NCBI GenBank assembly: GCA_004519485.1
Contig: CP038127.1
Coordinates: 1 to 64,000, forward strand
DNA length: 64,000 bases
Direction of reading: 5' to 3'
Source of the DNA: Nannochloropsis oceanica
Lineage: Eukaryota > Sar > Eustigmatophyceae > Eustigmatales > Monodopsidaceae
Position numbers and translations under genes: made by a program. The notes under the pieces are model-generated. The model saw only the letters and a program-made list of their open reading frames with translations. It was not told the origin of the DNA and did no database searches. Within the stretch, counting starts at the first letter, position 1, and each line of letters starts with the position of its first letter. Of this stretch, positions 35,355 through 45,641 are shown in pieces.

Positions 35355-37910
35355 ATGGAGCCAACCTCGGAGGAAGAAAAAATAGACATTCGCCCCGCCA
35401 TCCTGCTCTACTATGCCTACCTCCCCCTCTCCTCCTCCTCCTCCCCTTCCTCCTCCTCCTGCTCCTCTTTATTCTCCTCCTCTTCCTGCTCCTCCAATCC
35501 TCCTTCCTCCTCTACCACCACATTCACGATAGCGGAGAAGAAAAATCAGCCCCCTATGTCGCTCTCTCCTTCCCACCAGCGGAAAGAGGAGAGGGGGAGG
35601 AAGGGAAGGAAGGAGGGTGAAGAGGAGGACAAGCGGGAAATCCTGGCCTGCTGGTACGAAGAGACATGCAGCGCCTTGGGCCTGAAGGGCCGCGTCCGAG
35701 TGGCTTGGGATGGAGTGAACGCTACGCTAGGTGAGGCACGGAGGGTAGGTGGGAGGGAGGGAGGGAAGGAGGGAGTAGGGGAGGGAGTGGCTAGGGTGGT
35801 TGAGCGGGGAGAGACGATTCGAATGATGCCTAGGGGAGGGAGGGAGGGAGGGATAGAAGGAGGACGGATGGGCGGGAACGAAGGGTGTGGCATGGAGTGA
35901 GTGGTATGCCGGGTGTGGAGGGACGGAGGGAAGGAAGGAAGGAGGGAAGGAGGGAGGGATGGAAGGCTCGATAAGAAGGGAGCGAATGGGCGACCTTCCT
36001 CTCTCTTCTCACCCTCCCTCCCTCCCTCCCACCTTCCCTCCCTCCCCAGGCGGAAGCATGCACGCACTCCAGCAGCACATCCTTGCTGTCCGTGCCCACC
36101 CCTTACTCGCTCTCCCTCCCTCCCATGATGGAGGCGCGAGGGAGGGAGGAAGGGAGGGAGGGAAGGCGGAGATCGACATGAAGCTGGCTCTGAATGAGGG
36201 AGGGGCACGGAACGAACAATGTCGAAGAGAGACGGGTTTCGACAGGCTGAGGGTGACTAGGTGCCAGGAGGTGAGAGACGAGGGAGGGAGGGAGGGAGGG
36301 AGGGAGAGAGGAAGATGTGGCAGAGAACCTGGCCGTGCTTACTTTTTGGGAGAGAGAGACTACAATCTCACAATCTCCTCTCTCTCCTTCCTTTCCTCCC
36401 TCGCTCCCTCCCTCCCTCCCCCCTTCTCTCCCTTATTCTCTCTCTCCCTCCCTCCCTCCCTGGCTTCCTCCCTCCTTCCCTCCCTCCCTCCCTCCTTCCC
36501 TTCCCTTCCCTTTCCAGGTGGTCTCTCTAGGCCCACGCGCGGCCGCCGCCTCTTCCTCCTTCCCTCCCTCCCCCCACTTCTCCCCCCTCCAGTTCCACCA
36601 ATGCCTTGCCCAGGCCAGCAGAGGAGGGAGGGAGGGAGGGAGGGAGGGAGGGAGGGAGGACATGGTCCTTTTGGACGCGCGGAATTTGTATGAGAGTCGT
36701 GTCGGGTGAGTTCGGCCCTGGAGGCTCCCTCACTCCCTCCCTCCCTCCCTCCTGCCACCTTCCACTCTGCGCTCCATTTCTTTCTTTCCCCCCGTCCTCC
36801 CTCCCTTCTTCCCTCCCTCCCTCCCTCCCTTCCTCTCTCCCTCCCCAGCTACTTCGAGGCTCCCGGCGTCCCCTGTCTCCGTCCGTCCATCCGACAGTTC
36901 TCCGACCTCCCCGCTTGGCTCGAAGAGGAGGAAGGGAGGGAAGGGGGGAGGGAGGACGGGCACGGGTCCTCCTCGGCTTTTTCCTCGCTCAAGAATAAGG
37001 ACACAAAGGTGTGTGATGTTTTGCTCCCTCCCTTCCTCCCTCCCTCCCTTCCCCGTCTACGAATCAACATCGACCACCCCTTCCCTCCCTCTTTCCCTCA
37101 GATCCTCATGTACTGCACGGGCGGCGTGCGGTGTGAGCGAGCCAGCGCCTTCCTCCAAGCCAGGGGCTACAGGAAGGTGGTGCAGCTGCAGGGTGAGGGC
37201 GGGCTGGAGGGAGGGAGGGCGGGAGGGTTGGGGAAGTCTCATCCTTGAAAAACGCCTAGAGAAATGACCGCGCATAACCTATACCTGCCTCGTTCCCTCC
37301 CTCCTTCCCTCCCTCCCTCCTTCCCTCCCTCCCTCGGTCCTTAGGCGGCATACAGCGCTACCTTGAGGCCTTCCCCGACGGTGGCTTCTTCCAGGGCAAG
37401 AATTTTGTCTTTGATGAGAGAGTCACCGTGGCGCCCGCCGGAGGGCAGGAGGGGGGGTGGGAGGGAGGGCGGGTGTGTGCAGGAATGCTGCCGCCGGGAT
37501 TAATGCCGAGTGGGGGAGGACATGAAAATCCTCCCTCCCTCCCTCCCCCTTGCCCCCCTTCATTCCTCTCTCCCCCCTTCCCTCGCAAGGACGTGGTGGG
37601 AAGGTGCTTGGGATGTGCTCGGCCGTGGGATGACTATGGGAGCCGACACCGTTGTCTTCAGTGTCGTATGCTGCTCTTGATTTGCAAAGGGTGTGAGGAG
37701 GAGGGGAGGGAGGGAGGAAGGGAAGGGGGGTGGTGTTGCGAGCAGTGCGTGGAGAGGGGAGGGCAGGTAGAGGCAGAGGAGTCAGAGGGACAGACGAAGG
37801 GGGGAGGGAGGTGTCGGAGGAGAAGAAGGGCAGGGAAGGGAGGGAAGACATGCGCAGGAATCAGGTCTCCAAGTCCGATTATGGAACCGGCGATGGGTGA
37901 GGAGGAATGA
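35355..37910 (+). CDS. TSTD2: TSTD2/TrhO-type rhodanese-domain protein with C-terminal zinc-binding Cys
   Basis: Eukaryotic relative of the bacterial tRNA uridine-34 hydroxylase TrhO and of animal TSTD2. Six exons: 35355-35730, 36050-36270, 36518-36705, 36849-37008, 37102-37192, 37345-37910; 533 residues. The N-terminal acylphosphatase-like part reads [10 protein letters not shown] ... [20 protein letters not shown]. The rhodanese domain has [20 protein letters not shown] and the catalytic loop [18 protein letters not shown] with the active Cys, then [20 protein letters not shown] and [11 protein letters not shown] Cys-rich tail ([33 protein letters not shown]) matches the TSTD2 zinc-binding end. 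Several GGGA-derived Gly/Arg/Glu inserts interrupt the domain, apparently retained repeat rather than function. Start uncertain: an ATG at 35350 out of frame precedes the chosen one. Confidence 0.88.
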
Positions 37911-38663
37911 GGCGTTCTCTTGTCCTGATTTCACCGGCAAGAGGAGAGGTGGGCGTTCCGAAAGCAACAAACCAGATGCATGCATAGATGTCATCTCATT
38001 GAGTACCCTTAACTGTGAGCAAAATACAGAAACAACATCAATAAAGAAGAAGAACAGCAATAACAAGAACAATCTTTTTTTTGTTTCGTCGGTGGGGATG
38101 ATATGCCCGCTATATCTTTCGTTTTACTTCTCCATCTATGCCATGCACTCTGATAAGATAGGTAACAGGACACGGGCGATGTCATGCATTTAATGTACTT
38201 GCGACTTGCGGTGAAGATAGATACCAGTCTCCATGCCTGCATGTGGCTGTAACGGACATTTAAGGGTCGTCCTCCATCACTCAGATACACCACGTTGCAT
38301 AGCACCAACCCAGTCACCTTGTTTCTCTAGTCCAGAAACCTGTTCTTGCCGGGCGCTAGGTAACTCTGCCTAAGCACAGGACCAAGGCACATGCACCCAT
38401 CAACAGTTGTACTATGTGTCCAGGCACGCAGGATCGACCTCCTCTCCTCGCCTACGTCTTCATATTTTGCAATTACATCTCGCAAAGCTCGCTTTCGTTT
38501 TTTCCGGGGCCTCGCCTGCTCCTTCATCCTCGTCTTTATCTCCCAGTCAGAACACGCCCAAGCTCACTCAAAACTATTTCTCCACTAACATCTCTCCCTC
38601 TCTGTCTTCGTTTGGATTACCTGCTGACACGTGAATCTCTTCTCATTTACTCTCCAGCACATC
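37911..38663. other. Spacer between TSTD2-like and peroxiredoxin genes
   Basis: 753 bp tandem spacer of mixed sequence; the right-hand 200 bp should hold the peroxiredoxin promoter and 5' UTR. No ORF or RNA gene recognised. Confidence 0.5.
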
Positions 38664-40305
38664 ATGCACGTACTTTCTTACGCCGCCTTGGCCTTGGCTG
38701 CCTGTGCTTCCCAGACTCTTGCCTTTGTGCCCGCAGGACCGCTGTCGGGAATGGCTTCGAGCAGCAAGAGGTATGTAAAGGGAAGGAGGAAGGAAGGTAG
38801 GGGGGTAGGAAGGTGGGAAGGGGAGGGGGGGGAGGTTAGAGGCAGATGAAATGAACGAGACGTGTCGGGATTTTGTGACTGAGTTCTGAAGCAAGAAAAT
38901 GTTGTAGGGTGGATGACTTTCCGCGTGCTTCTAAGCCTGCCTACTCGGTGTTAGGCTTACCCACCCCTCCTCCCGTTCCCTCCTCCCTCCGTAGCCGCCT
39001 GCACGCCACCAAGATGACCATCGACGTCGGGAGCAAGCTTCCCCTCACGACCACCTTCCAGCACCTGGCTGACGGCAAGCCCACGGTATGCCCCTTCATT
39101 CATCTCTCTCTCGCTTCCTTACTCCCCCCTGCCTTTGCACATACATCCGAGGGAAATCTCGCGATCGACGTCATCGCGTATCCTCGTCACCCTCCCTCCC
39201 TCTCCCCCCCTTTCCCTCCCCTGCCTCCCTCACTCAGGATGTGCCCGCATTGGAACTTTTCGCAGGGAAGAAGATTGTGCTGGTCGGCGTCCCCGGGGCT
39301 TTGACTCCCACCTGCTCGGTAGGGAAGGAGGCTGACGGGGAAGGACGGAGGGAAGGGAAGGAGGATGAGGAATGCTTGATCCAGAGGTTTCCATTGTGAT
39401 GCCCCTCTCCCATCGTACCCGTCTGGCCATACCAGTCATTCTGTCAGCCATCTCCTACCACTTAGGAACAAGAAGACGAAAAATTGTTACCTTACCATCC
39501 CTCCCTTTCTTCCCACCCTCCCTCCCTCCCTCCCTCCCTCCCTCCCTCCCTCCCTCCCTCCCTCCCTCCCTCCCTCCCTCCCTCCCTCCCTCCCTCCCTC
39601 CCTCCCTCCCTCCCTCCCTCCCTCCCTCCCTCCCTCCCTCCCTCCCTCCCTAGAACACCCACGTGCCGGGCTACATCGCCAAGGCCGCCGACTTCAAGGC
39701 CAAGGGCGTGGATGACATCATCGTGCTGGCCGTCAACGATTGCTTCGCCATGCGCGCTTGGGAGAAGACGTTCGAGACGGACAAGGTGCGTGCCCCTCCC
39801 TCCCTCCCTCCCTCCCTCCTTCCCACCCTCCCTCCTTCCCCCCAGCGTTTGGTTGCCATGGCATCTGCCTCGTCGGATCCACCCTTACATTTCTCCAGAT
39901 GCCGTTTCTCACCCCTAAAACAAAATATCTGACCCCTTTCTATCCTTTTCCCCCTCCTCTCCCTCCCTCCCTCCCTTCCTCCCTCCAGGTGAAGTTCTAC
40001 GCGGACGGTGGCGCCTCCTTTACCAAGGCTGCGGGCTTGGAGTTTGACACGGGCGATTTCGGGGGCCTCCGTATGCAGCGAATGTCAGCTCTGGTACGTC
40101 CTCCATCCCTTCAGCCCTCCCTTTGTTCCCTCCTTACTTGCAGTCTTCATACCGACTGACTTATCTTCCCAATGTCCTTCCCTCCCTCCCTCCCTCCTAC
40201 CTCCTCTCCCCTCAGGTGGAGGACGGCGTGGTGAAGAAGATTCACTTGGAAGGGGGGGGCGGCCTCTCCTCCTCCGCCGCGGACGTGCTGCTGGGCGAGC
40301 TCTAA
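38664..40305 (+). CDS. PRXII: Type II (Prx5-like) peroxiredoxin, plastid-targeted
   Basis: Thiol peroxidase that reduces peroxides. Six exons: 38664-38770, 38995-39085, 39238-39318, 39654-39785, 39989-40093, 40216-40305; 201 residues. A signal peptide (MHVLSYAALALAACASQ) ends in TLAFVPAG, the Phe-bearing motif of stramenopile plastid import, so the mature enzyme should act in the plastid. Catalytic region: KIVLVGVPGALTPTCS with the peroxidatic Cys, then HVPGYIAKAADFKAKGVDD, VLAVNDCFAMRAWEK, VKFYADGGASFTKAAGLEFD, and GGGGLSSSAADVLLGEL at the end. The Cys in VNDCF sits where other members have Pro or Ala. The third intron is a nearly pure CCCT array. Confidence 0.93.
39516..39651. repeat. Longest pure CCCT array of the window, ending at a splice acceptor
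   Basis: About 136 bp (some 33 units) of CCCT running straight into CCCTAG, the acceptor of peroxiredoxin exon 39654-39785. It functions as the polypyrimidine tract of the intron. Confidence 0.92.
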
Positions 40306-41057
40306 GGAGGGAGGGAGGGAGGGAGGGAGGGAGGGAGGGAGAGTAGGTGTGGTGTATGTGACATGTGCGTCCGTGCTGTGGTGGAAGGAGGATAGGGAGG
40401 GAAAGTCAGGTCGGAGAAGCAGCATTCTCACAACACACTAATTAGGCTGAATTTTCATTTCGTTTTATTCAAAGAAAAATATGATAAAGTCAAAGAGACG
40501 ACGTGGTCAAGAGAAGACTCTCTGTTGTGAGTGATGGAGGGAAGGAAGGAGGGAGGGAAGGGGGGACGGTTGTGCAGCGTTGAATACATCTGTGTTTATT
40601 TGTATTTATATACACGAACACATCTACATATATATTTGTATATCTTTAAATGTCGGCATAAATGTATTCAGGGTATTCGTTTGTCTCTGTCATCTGTGTA
40701 TTGGTCTTCTTTGGTTCCTTTTCAGATCACCCTCAATTAATTTCTTTCGTTGTTTGTTTTCTCGCACCCTCGTCTTCCTTCCTCTTTCCCCGCTCCTTCT
40801 CCATCTCCTCCTTCATCTCCGCCGTCTTTCTTTCCCCTGCTCTTCATCCCTCCTCGCTCAGTCCGAAACAGATCCCTGACACCCTCCCTCTATCCCCCCC
40901 TCTTCCCCTCCCCTCCCTTCCCTTCCTGTCTTCCCGTATCCTCCTCCCTCTTATCGATTCCCCACATTTATTTGCTTTCTCCCTTTTCGTGATCTTTGAA
41001 CCACAAGTCCCTCCATCCCTCCCTCCCTCCCTCCCTCTCTCCCTCCCTCTTCACCCT
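40306..41057. other. Convergent spacer between peroxiredoxin and CWC22
   Basis: 752 bp: a GGGA tract right after the peroxiredoxin stop, an AT-rich middle with TATATA runs (40600-40660), then pyrimidine-rich sequence up to the CWC22 stop. Should contain both 3' ends. Confidence 0.45.
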
Positions 41058-41175
41058 CTAGTCGCTATCACTGTCACTGGAGGAGGAAGAGGAGGAGGAA
41101 GACCCGCTGCTGCTGCTGCTGCTACCACTGCTACTACTGCTACTACTGCTACTGCCGCTACTGCCGCTACTACTG

Positions 41176-41209
<34 letters not shown>

Positions 41210-41899
41210 CGCTGCTTTCTGCTGCTTGCTTGAGCGCTGCAGCCTGTGAGAGTGTGTGAAAGAAGAGGTGGAGAGAAACTGAGCTCGTGCCTTCCCTCCC
41301 TCCCTCCCTCCCTCCCTCCCTCTTTCGTTCCTCTTCCCCCCACCTCTCCCTGCCCCAAATTTTTTGTCCATGCATCAAGGGTAAAAGAGAGGGAGGGAGG
41401 GAGGGAGGGAGGGAGGGAGGGAGGGAGGGAGGGAGGGAGGGAGGGAGGGAGGGCGGGCAAGGACGCACCTGGGCTTCTTCCACGAGGCGTTTCTGGTAAT
41501 GCTTCAGATGTGTTCGTAGACCGTCCGTGAGCCCACCGAGGCCGATGGAGACGAAGAAATTGATGGCAAAACGAGTGGCGCGAGGATCGTACTTAGGAAA
41601 GAGGCCGGCAAAGGCCTGAGGGAGGGAGGGAGGGAGGGAGGGAGGGAGGGGGGGAGGGAGGGAGGACGGGACGTGAGATGGAGGGGGGAATAATTTTGGG
41701 GGAGGAGGGGAAGGATGATGATATGGGTGTCAAAACGACGGACTTGACGAGGCGGATGCGATGGGGAGGAAGCGAGCAAGGAAGGGAGGGAGGGAGGGAG
41801 GAAGGGAGGAAGGGAGGGAGGGAGGGTGGGTACCTGATCCATGTAGGGGTCGGTGAAGCGTTCCTTGAGCTTCGCTAGGCCCATATGTTCCGAGAGCTC
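41058..41899 (-). CDS. CWC22: CWC22 pre-mRNA splicing factor, 3' exons only (partial)
   Basis: Spliceosome component that recruits eIF4A3 of the exon junction complex. Three minus-strand exons are visible: 41899-41834, 41615-41469, 41243-41058. They encode [35 protein letters not shown] and [20 protein letters not shown], the very conserved end of the MA3 domain, followed by a Ser-rich tail ending SDSDSD as in animal CWC22. The Ser run is coded by a CTG/CTA-type microsatellite (41105-41215 on the plus strand). The MIF4G domain and most of MA3 are absent: upstream sequence runs into the assembly gap, and the far side of the gap belongs to another gene. Confidence 0.88.
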
Positions 41900-42040
41900 C
41901 TGTGAGGGTGGGAGGTAGGGGTAGATATGAGAATGCCTGCCCTCCCTCCCTCCCTCCCTCCCTCCTTCCCTCCCTTTCTTCCCTTTTTTGGGGTCGCAGC
42001 GATGTTGAGCATGTGTTTCGAGATGCCCGCCCTCCCTCCC

Positions 42041-42140
42041 NNNNNNNNNNNNNNNNNNNNNNNNNNNNNNNNNNNNNNNNNNNNNNNNNNNNNNNNNNNN
42101 NNNNNNNNNNNNNNNNNNNNNNNNNNNNNNNNNNNNNNNN
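42041..42140. other. Assembly gap (100 N)
   Basis: Exactly 100 N, a conventional size for a gap of unknown length, flanked on both sides by CCCT repeat. It separates the 3' part of one minus-strand gene from the 5' part of a different minus-strand gene, so real coding sequence is missing. Confidence 0.97.
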
Positions 42141-42156
42141 CCTCCTCCCTTCCTAC

Positions 42157-42432
42157 ATGATGTCGTCGTCGCGTCAGTGTAAATTCACTCGCACAGGCCA
42201 TGCACGCCTCATAAGCCTCATCCCTCACCCATTCCAAGGAGGGCAACCCTGATGACGCACACCTCCCTCCCTCCCTCCCTGCAAAGGAAGGGAGGGCTGA
42301 GACGCGCGGCAAGGCGAGAAAAGCAGCTTCGCCTTCCTTATGTTGTTGTTGCCGCTGTTGGCTTTCATCGATATCGATGGACGTAGAGGTGTAGCTAGAC
42401 GCAAAGAGGGCGTCATCCTCGTCTTGCTCCAT
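42157..42432 (-). CDS. FYVE zinc-finger protein, 5' part (partial)
   Basis: An open minus-strand frame ends with WVRDEAYEACMACASEFT then RRRHH at 42157, where a GT donor cuts in front of the expected Cys. This is the first half of a FYVE finger (WxxD, CxxC, FT...RRHH-C), which binds phosphatidylinositol 3-phosphate on endosomes. Upstream is a Gln/Ser-rich acidic lead containing MEQDEDDALFASS; the Met at 42432 is a reasonable start but the frame stays open to 42522 and an upstream exon is possible. The second half of the finger lies in or beyond the gap. Confidence 0.6.
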
Positions 42433-42941
42433 GCCTCTCGCGGGGGGGGTTGTGATAGAAGCACTCTGGCGCTGTGGGAGAGATAGGAGGGAGGGAGCGA
42501 GGGACAAAAGGCGGGATAGCAAGCACCGTCAGTCCCCGATGTCCTTTGACGTGTATCATTCCCCTGTATTTTTGCTGAACACCTCGTGCGCTGAATAGGG
42601 AGGACGGAGGAGGGAAGGACATGAAGCATTGTGTCCCACTGGACATGTTCGTCAAAATGTCAAACCTCAAGCATCGCTGTCGAGCCCCATTTCAGGCACA
42701 TACACACAGCACAACAAACCCAAAAACACCAGCAAAGCACCACAGAGCCCTTCCCTTCCCTTCATTCTTCCAACTCATTTTCTTCTCAAGCTCTTTTTAC
42801 GTGGCAGAAGGCTGGCACTGCGTCGCCCATTATCCACCAGCTTGACTTGATATGTGACTCTCTGTGGAGTGTAATCTCGGAAAGGGCTTTTAATAGCCCG
42901 TGCCAACGCATACTGCCAATGTACTCTGCACTACATTGAAC

Positions 42942-42955
42942 CCCTATATATAGGG
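42942..42955. promoter_or_regulatory. Palindromic TATA-like element CCCTATATATAGGG
   Basis: A perfect 14-bp palindrome with a TATATATA core, about 220 bp upstream of the favoured Met of the plus-strand shugoshin-like gene and about 510 bp upstream of the minus-strand FYVE gene. Being symmetric it could serve either direction. Role inferred from sequence only. Confidence 0.4.
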
Positions 42956-43174
42956 ATTTAATCTCGTGCATATTTGGATCTCTCCGGAGGTTCTGCGGCT
43001 CTGATACCAATGAGCCTGTCCTTGACCCTCCTCTTCATGCCAAACCTCCCCTCACTAAATCCCTTCTTCCCCCTTATACCCATCCTGCCGGTACCGCCCT
43101 CCCCTCACAACGACCGCACACATGCAGGAAAGACACAGACACACATACAATCATTCATTTCTTCATACAAAGCA

Positions 43175-45641
43175 ATGCCCCTCACGACCCGCCCGCCTAA
43201 TACGCTCAAGCCCAAGAATGAGGCAATGGGAGGCAAGGACCACAAAGAAGGGGAAAGCCGCCCCCTCTCCCCCTCCCCCTCATCCTCTTCTTCCTGCTCC
43301 TCTTCTTCTTCTTCTTCTTCTTCTTCTTCTTCTTCCTTCTCCTCTTCCCCCTCCAGCAATTTGAGTGGCACCATGAGCATCAGGAGGGATAGTAGTAGCA
43401 GCAGCAGTGTCCTGCATGAAACGACGGCTGTTTTCGATTACCCTGCAGACGATACCTTCCCGGCCTTCACCTTTCCCAACGCCACAGCGGCTACCACTCT
43501 AAGTCGGACGAGGAACACAAAGGCGAGGGTGTTGATTGGCGGTATACGCAGCAGTGATAGAGAGACGGACCATAGAGGGAAAGGGCTGGGGGGAGGAGGA
43601 CGAGGAGGAGGACGAGGAGGAGGACGAGGAGGAGGACGAGGAGGAGGAGGACAAAAAGGAGGAGGTGGTGGACGACGAGAAGGAGGAGGAGAAGGAGGAG
43701 AAGGAGGAGAAGGAGGAGGCAAAGGAAAAGTGATGACAGAAGAAGCAGGAAGAAGAGAAGGAAGGGGGAGAGGAAGGGGAGAAGGAAGAGGAAATCATGT
43801 CATTCGGGGTTTGCTCAAGGGCACCGCTCCTTCCCTCAAGTCCGAGGTGCGGGAGAGGAGACATTTGCCCCCCCTCTTTCTCTCTTCAGCCTCCTCCTCC
43901 TCCTCCTCCTTCTCTCCTTCCTCCTCCTCTCTCTTTTCTCCCTCCTCTTCCTCTCCTTCTCCTCCGACACCTACCATTCCCAGTAGAAGCAACTGCAACA
44001 ACAACAGCAGCGTGCAAGGTCGCCCCCTTCACCCTCCTCCCCCCTCTCTCCCTCCTCCTCCTCCTCCTCCTCCCCCTCCTCCTCTTCCTCATCGTCCATC
44101 TCTCCCTCCTCTCTCTCACCTCTCCTCCTCGGCGAATGCCTCGGGTGGAACCATCTTGCCGCCCCTCCCTTCCCGCATACCCACAACCACCACCAGCAAT
44201 AGCAACAGTAGCAGCAGCAGTAGCAGCAGCAGCGCTAGTAACAGCATGATAGCGATATCATTGACCGGAGGAGAAGGAGGGAGAGGGGGAGGAAGAGTCG
44301 GAGTGGGAGGAGAGAGAGGAGAGAGGGGGGGAGGAAGAGGAGGAGGGAGGGGCACCTCCAACCTCACCACCAGCACCAGCACCAGCAGCACCAGCAGCAC
44401 CAGCAGCACCAGCAGCAGCGGAACCAGCAGCAGCAGCGGCACTCGTGGTAGCAAGGTTTTATTTGGGCGTATGGCGAATGTGCAGGGCAGCCTAGTCTCA
44501 CAAAACAGACAGCTGGCGTCTGAACTGGTGGGGAGGGATGGAGGGAGGGAAGGAGGGAGCGAGGGAGGGAGCGAGGGAGAGTGTGAGGGAGGGAGGGAGG
44601 GAAGGTGGTAAACTAATGCATGCATTTATATCGCCACAGAGGAGCATTCTTCCTTCCTTCGCACCCTCAAACTCTAAAAATAATCACAAAAGCTCACTCA
44701 CTACTCGATCTTTCGTTGCCATCTCAACCACCTCCCTCCCTCCCTCCCTCCCTTCCTCCCTCCCTATCAGTCAGAAGCCCGAGAAGATGCCAAAGAACAT
44801 GAAAAAAAACACCGAGAGCTTCGGTGGGCGCTCCTCAAGGCCAGCCTCGAGATCGAACACCTAAGGAAAGCCACCCTCCTTCGCACCCTCCCTTCTTCCC
44901 TTTCTCCTTCCCTTCCTTCCTCCCGTTGGATGGAAGACAAGGCGACGCAATCCTCCTTCCCTCCCTTCTTCCCTCCCTCCCTCCCTCCCTCCTTCCCTTC
45001 TTGCCGTGACCGAGGGGTGCAGGTGTTGCCGAATGATAATGAAGAGGAAGAGGAGGGACGAAGGGAGGAAAAGGAAGGGAGAGGGCCTGGAGGGGAGACG
45101 GGTGAGAGAGGCAAGGCAGTGATGGTCCGAGGAAGAGGAGGAGGAGGAGGAGGAGGAGGAGGAGGAGGAGGAGGGAAAAAAGGAGAAACAAATAAGAAAA
45201 GAAAGGAAGAAAAAGGAAAAGTGAAGGGAGGGAAGGAGAATAGGGAGCAGTGTGGAAGATCGGCGAGAGGGAGGAAGACGAAAGGGATGAAGAAGAAGAA
45301 GACGACGACGATAAAAAAGGAGGAGGAGGAGGAGGAGGAGGGGGGGGGGGGGGGAGGAGGAGCCGCAACGGGAGGAAGGGGGAAAGGAGGAAGAGCCACA
45401 GCAGCAGCATGATGAGGTGGAGGGGGAGGAGGAGGGGGAAGTGGTGAAGGAAGAGGAGGAAGGAGGGATTGAAGAGGAGGACGAGGAAGAGACTGGCTCA
45501 CAGGAGGAGGCAGGGAGGCAGGGAGGGAGGGAGGCGGGGAGGCCGCGGCGAGGGGCAATGAGCGTGTTGTCTTACAAGGAACCGAGTCTAGCTGGGAGGA
45601 TTCGGAGGGGGCATGTCTTCTTCCCACAGGGGAGGAGGTAG
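43175..45641 (+). CDS. Shugoshin-like centromere cohesion protector (putative)
   Basis: Exon 43175-44527 encodes a Ser/Gly/Pro-rich region ending MANVQGSLVSQNRQLASEL; exon 44771 onward continues SEAREDAKEHEKKHREL and WALLKASLEIEHLRKA, together a coiled coil of the length seen in shugoshins. An acidic and basic low-complexity stretch follows. The far C terminus reads VLSYKEPSLAGRIRRG, which closely resembles the basic 'SYKEPSL..K+RR' SGO motif that binds phosphorylated H2A. The frame carrying that motif differs by one base from the coiled-coil frame; the switch falls in a run of 16 G (about 45341-45356), most easily explained as a homopolymer miscount. Without it the protein would stop at 45412. 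About 740 residues. Met 42974 is an alternative start, but sits only about 20 bp after the TATA-like element. Confidence 0.5.

Noticed and set aside
41105-41215. CTG repeat as an independent repeat locus or poly-Leu protein
   Set aside because: It is the Ser-rich tail of CWC22 on the minus strand, matching the Ser/Asp-rich end seen in other CWC22 proteins.
44930-45412. Separate acidic Gly/Glu-rich protein gene
   Set aside because: It is in frame with the coiled-coil exon starting at 44771 and reads through as part of the shugoshin-like gene.
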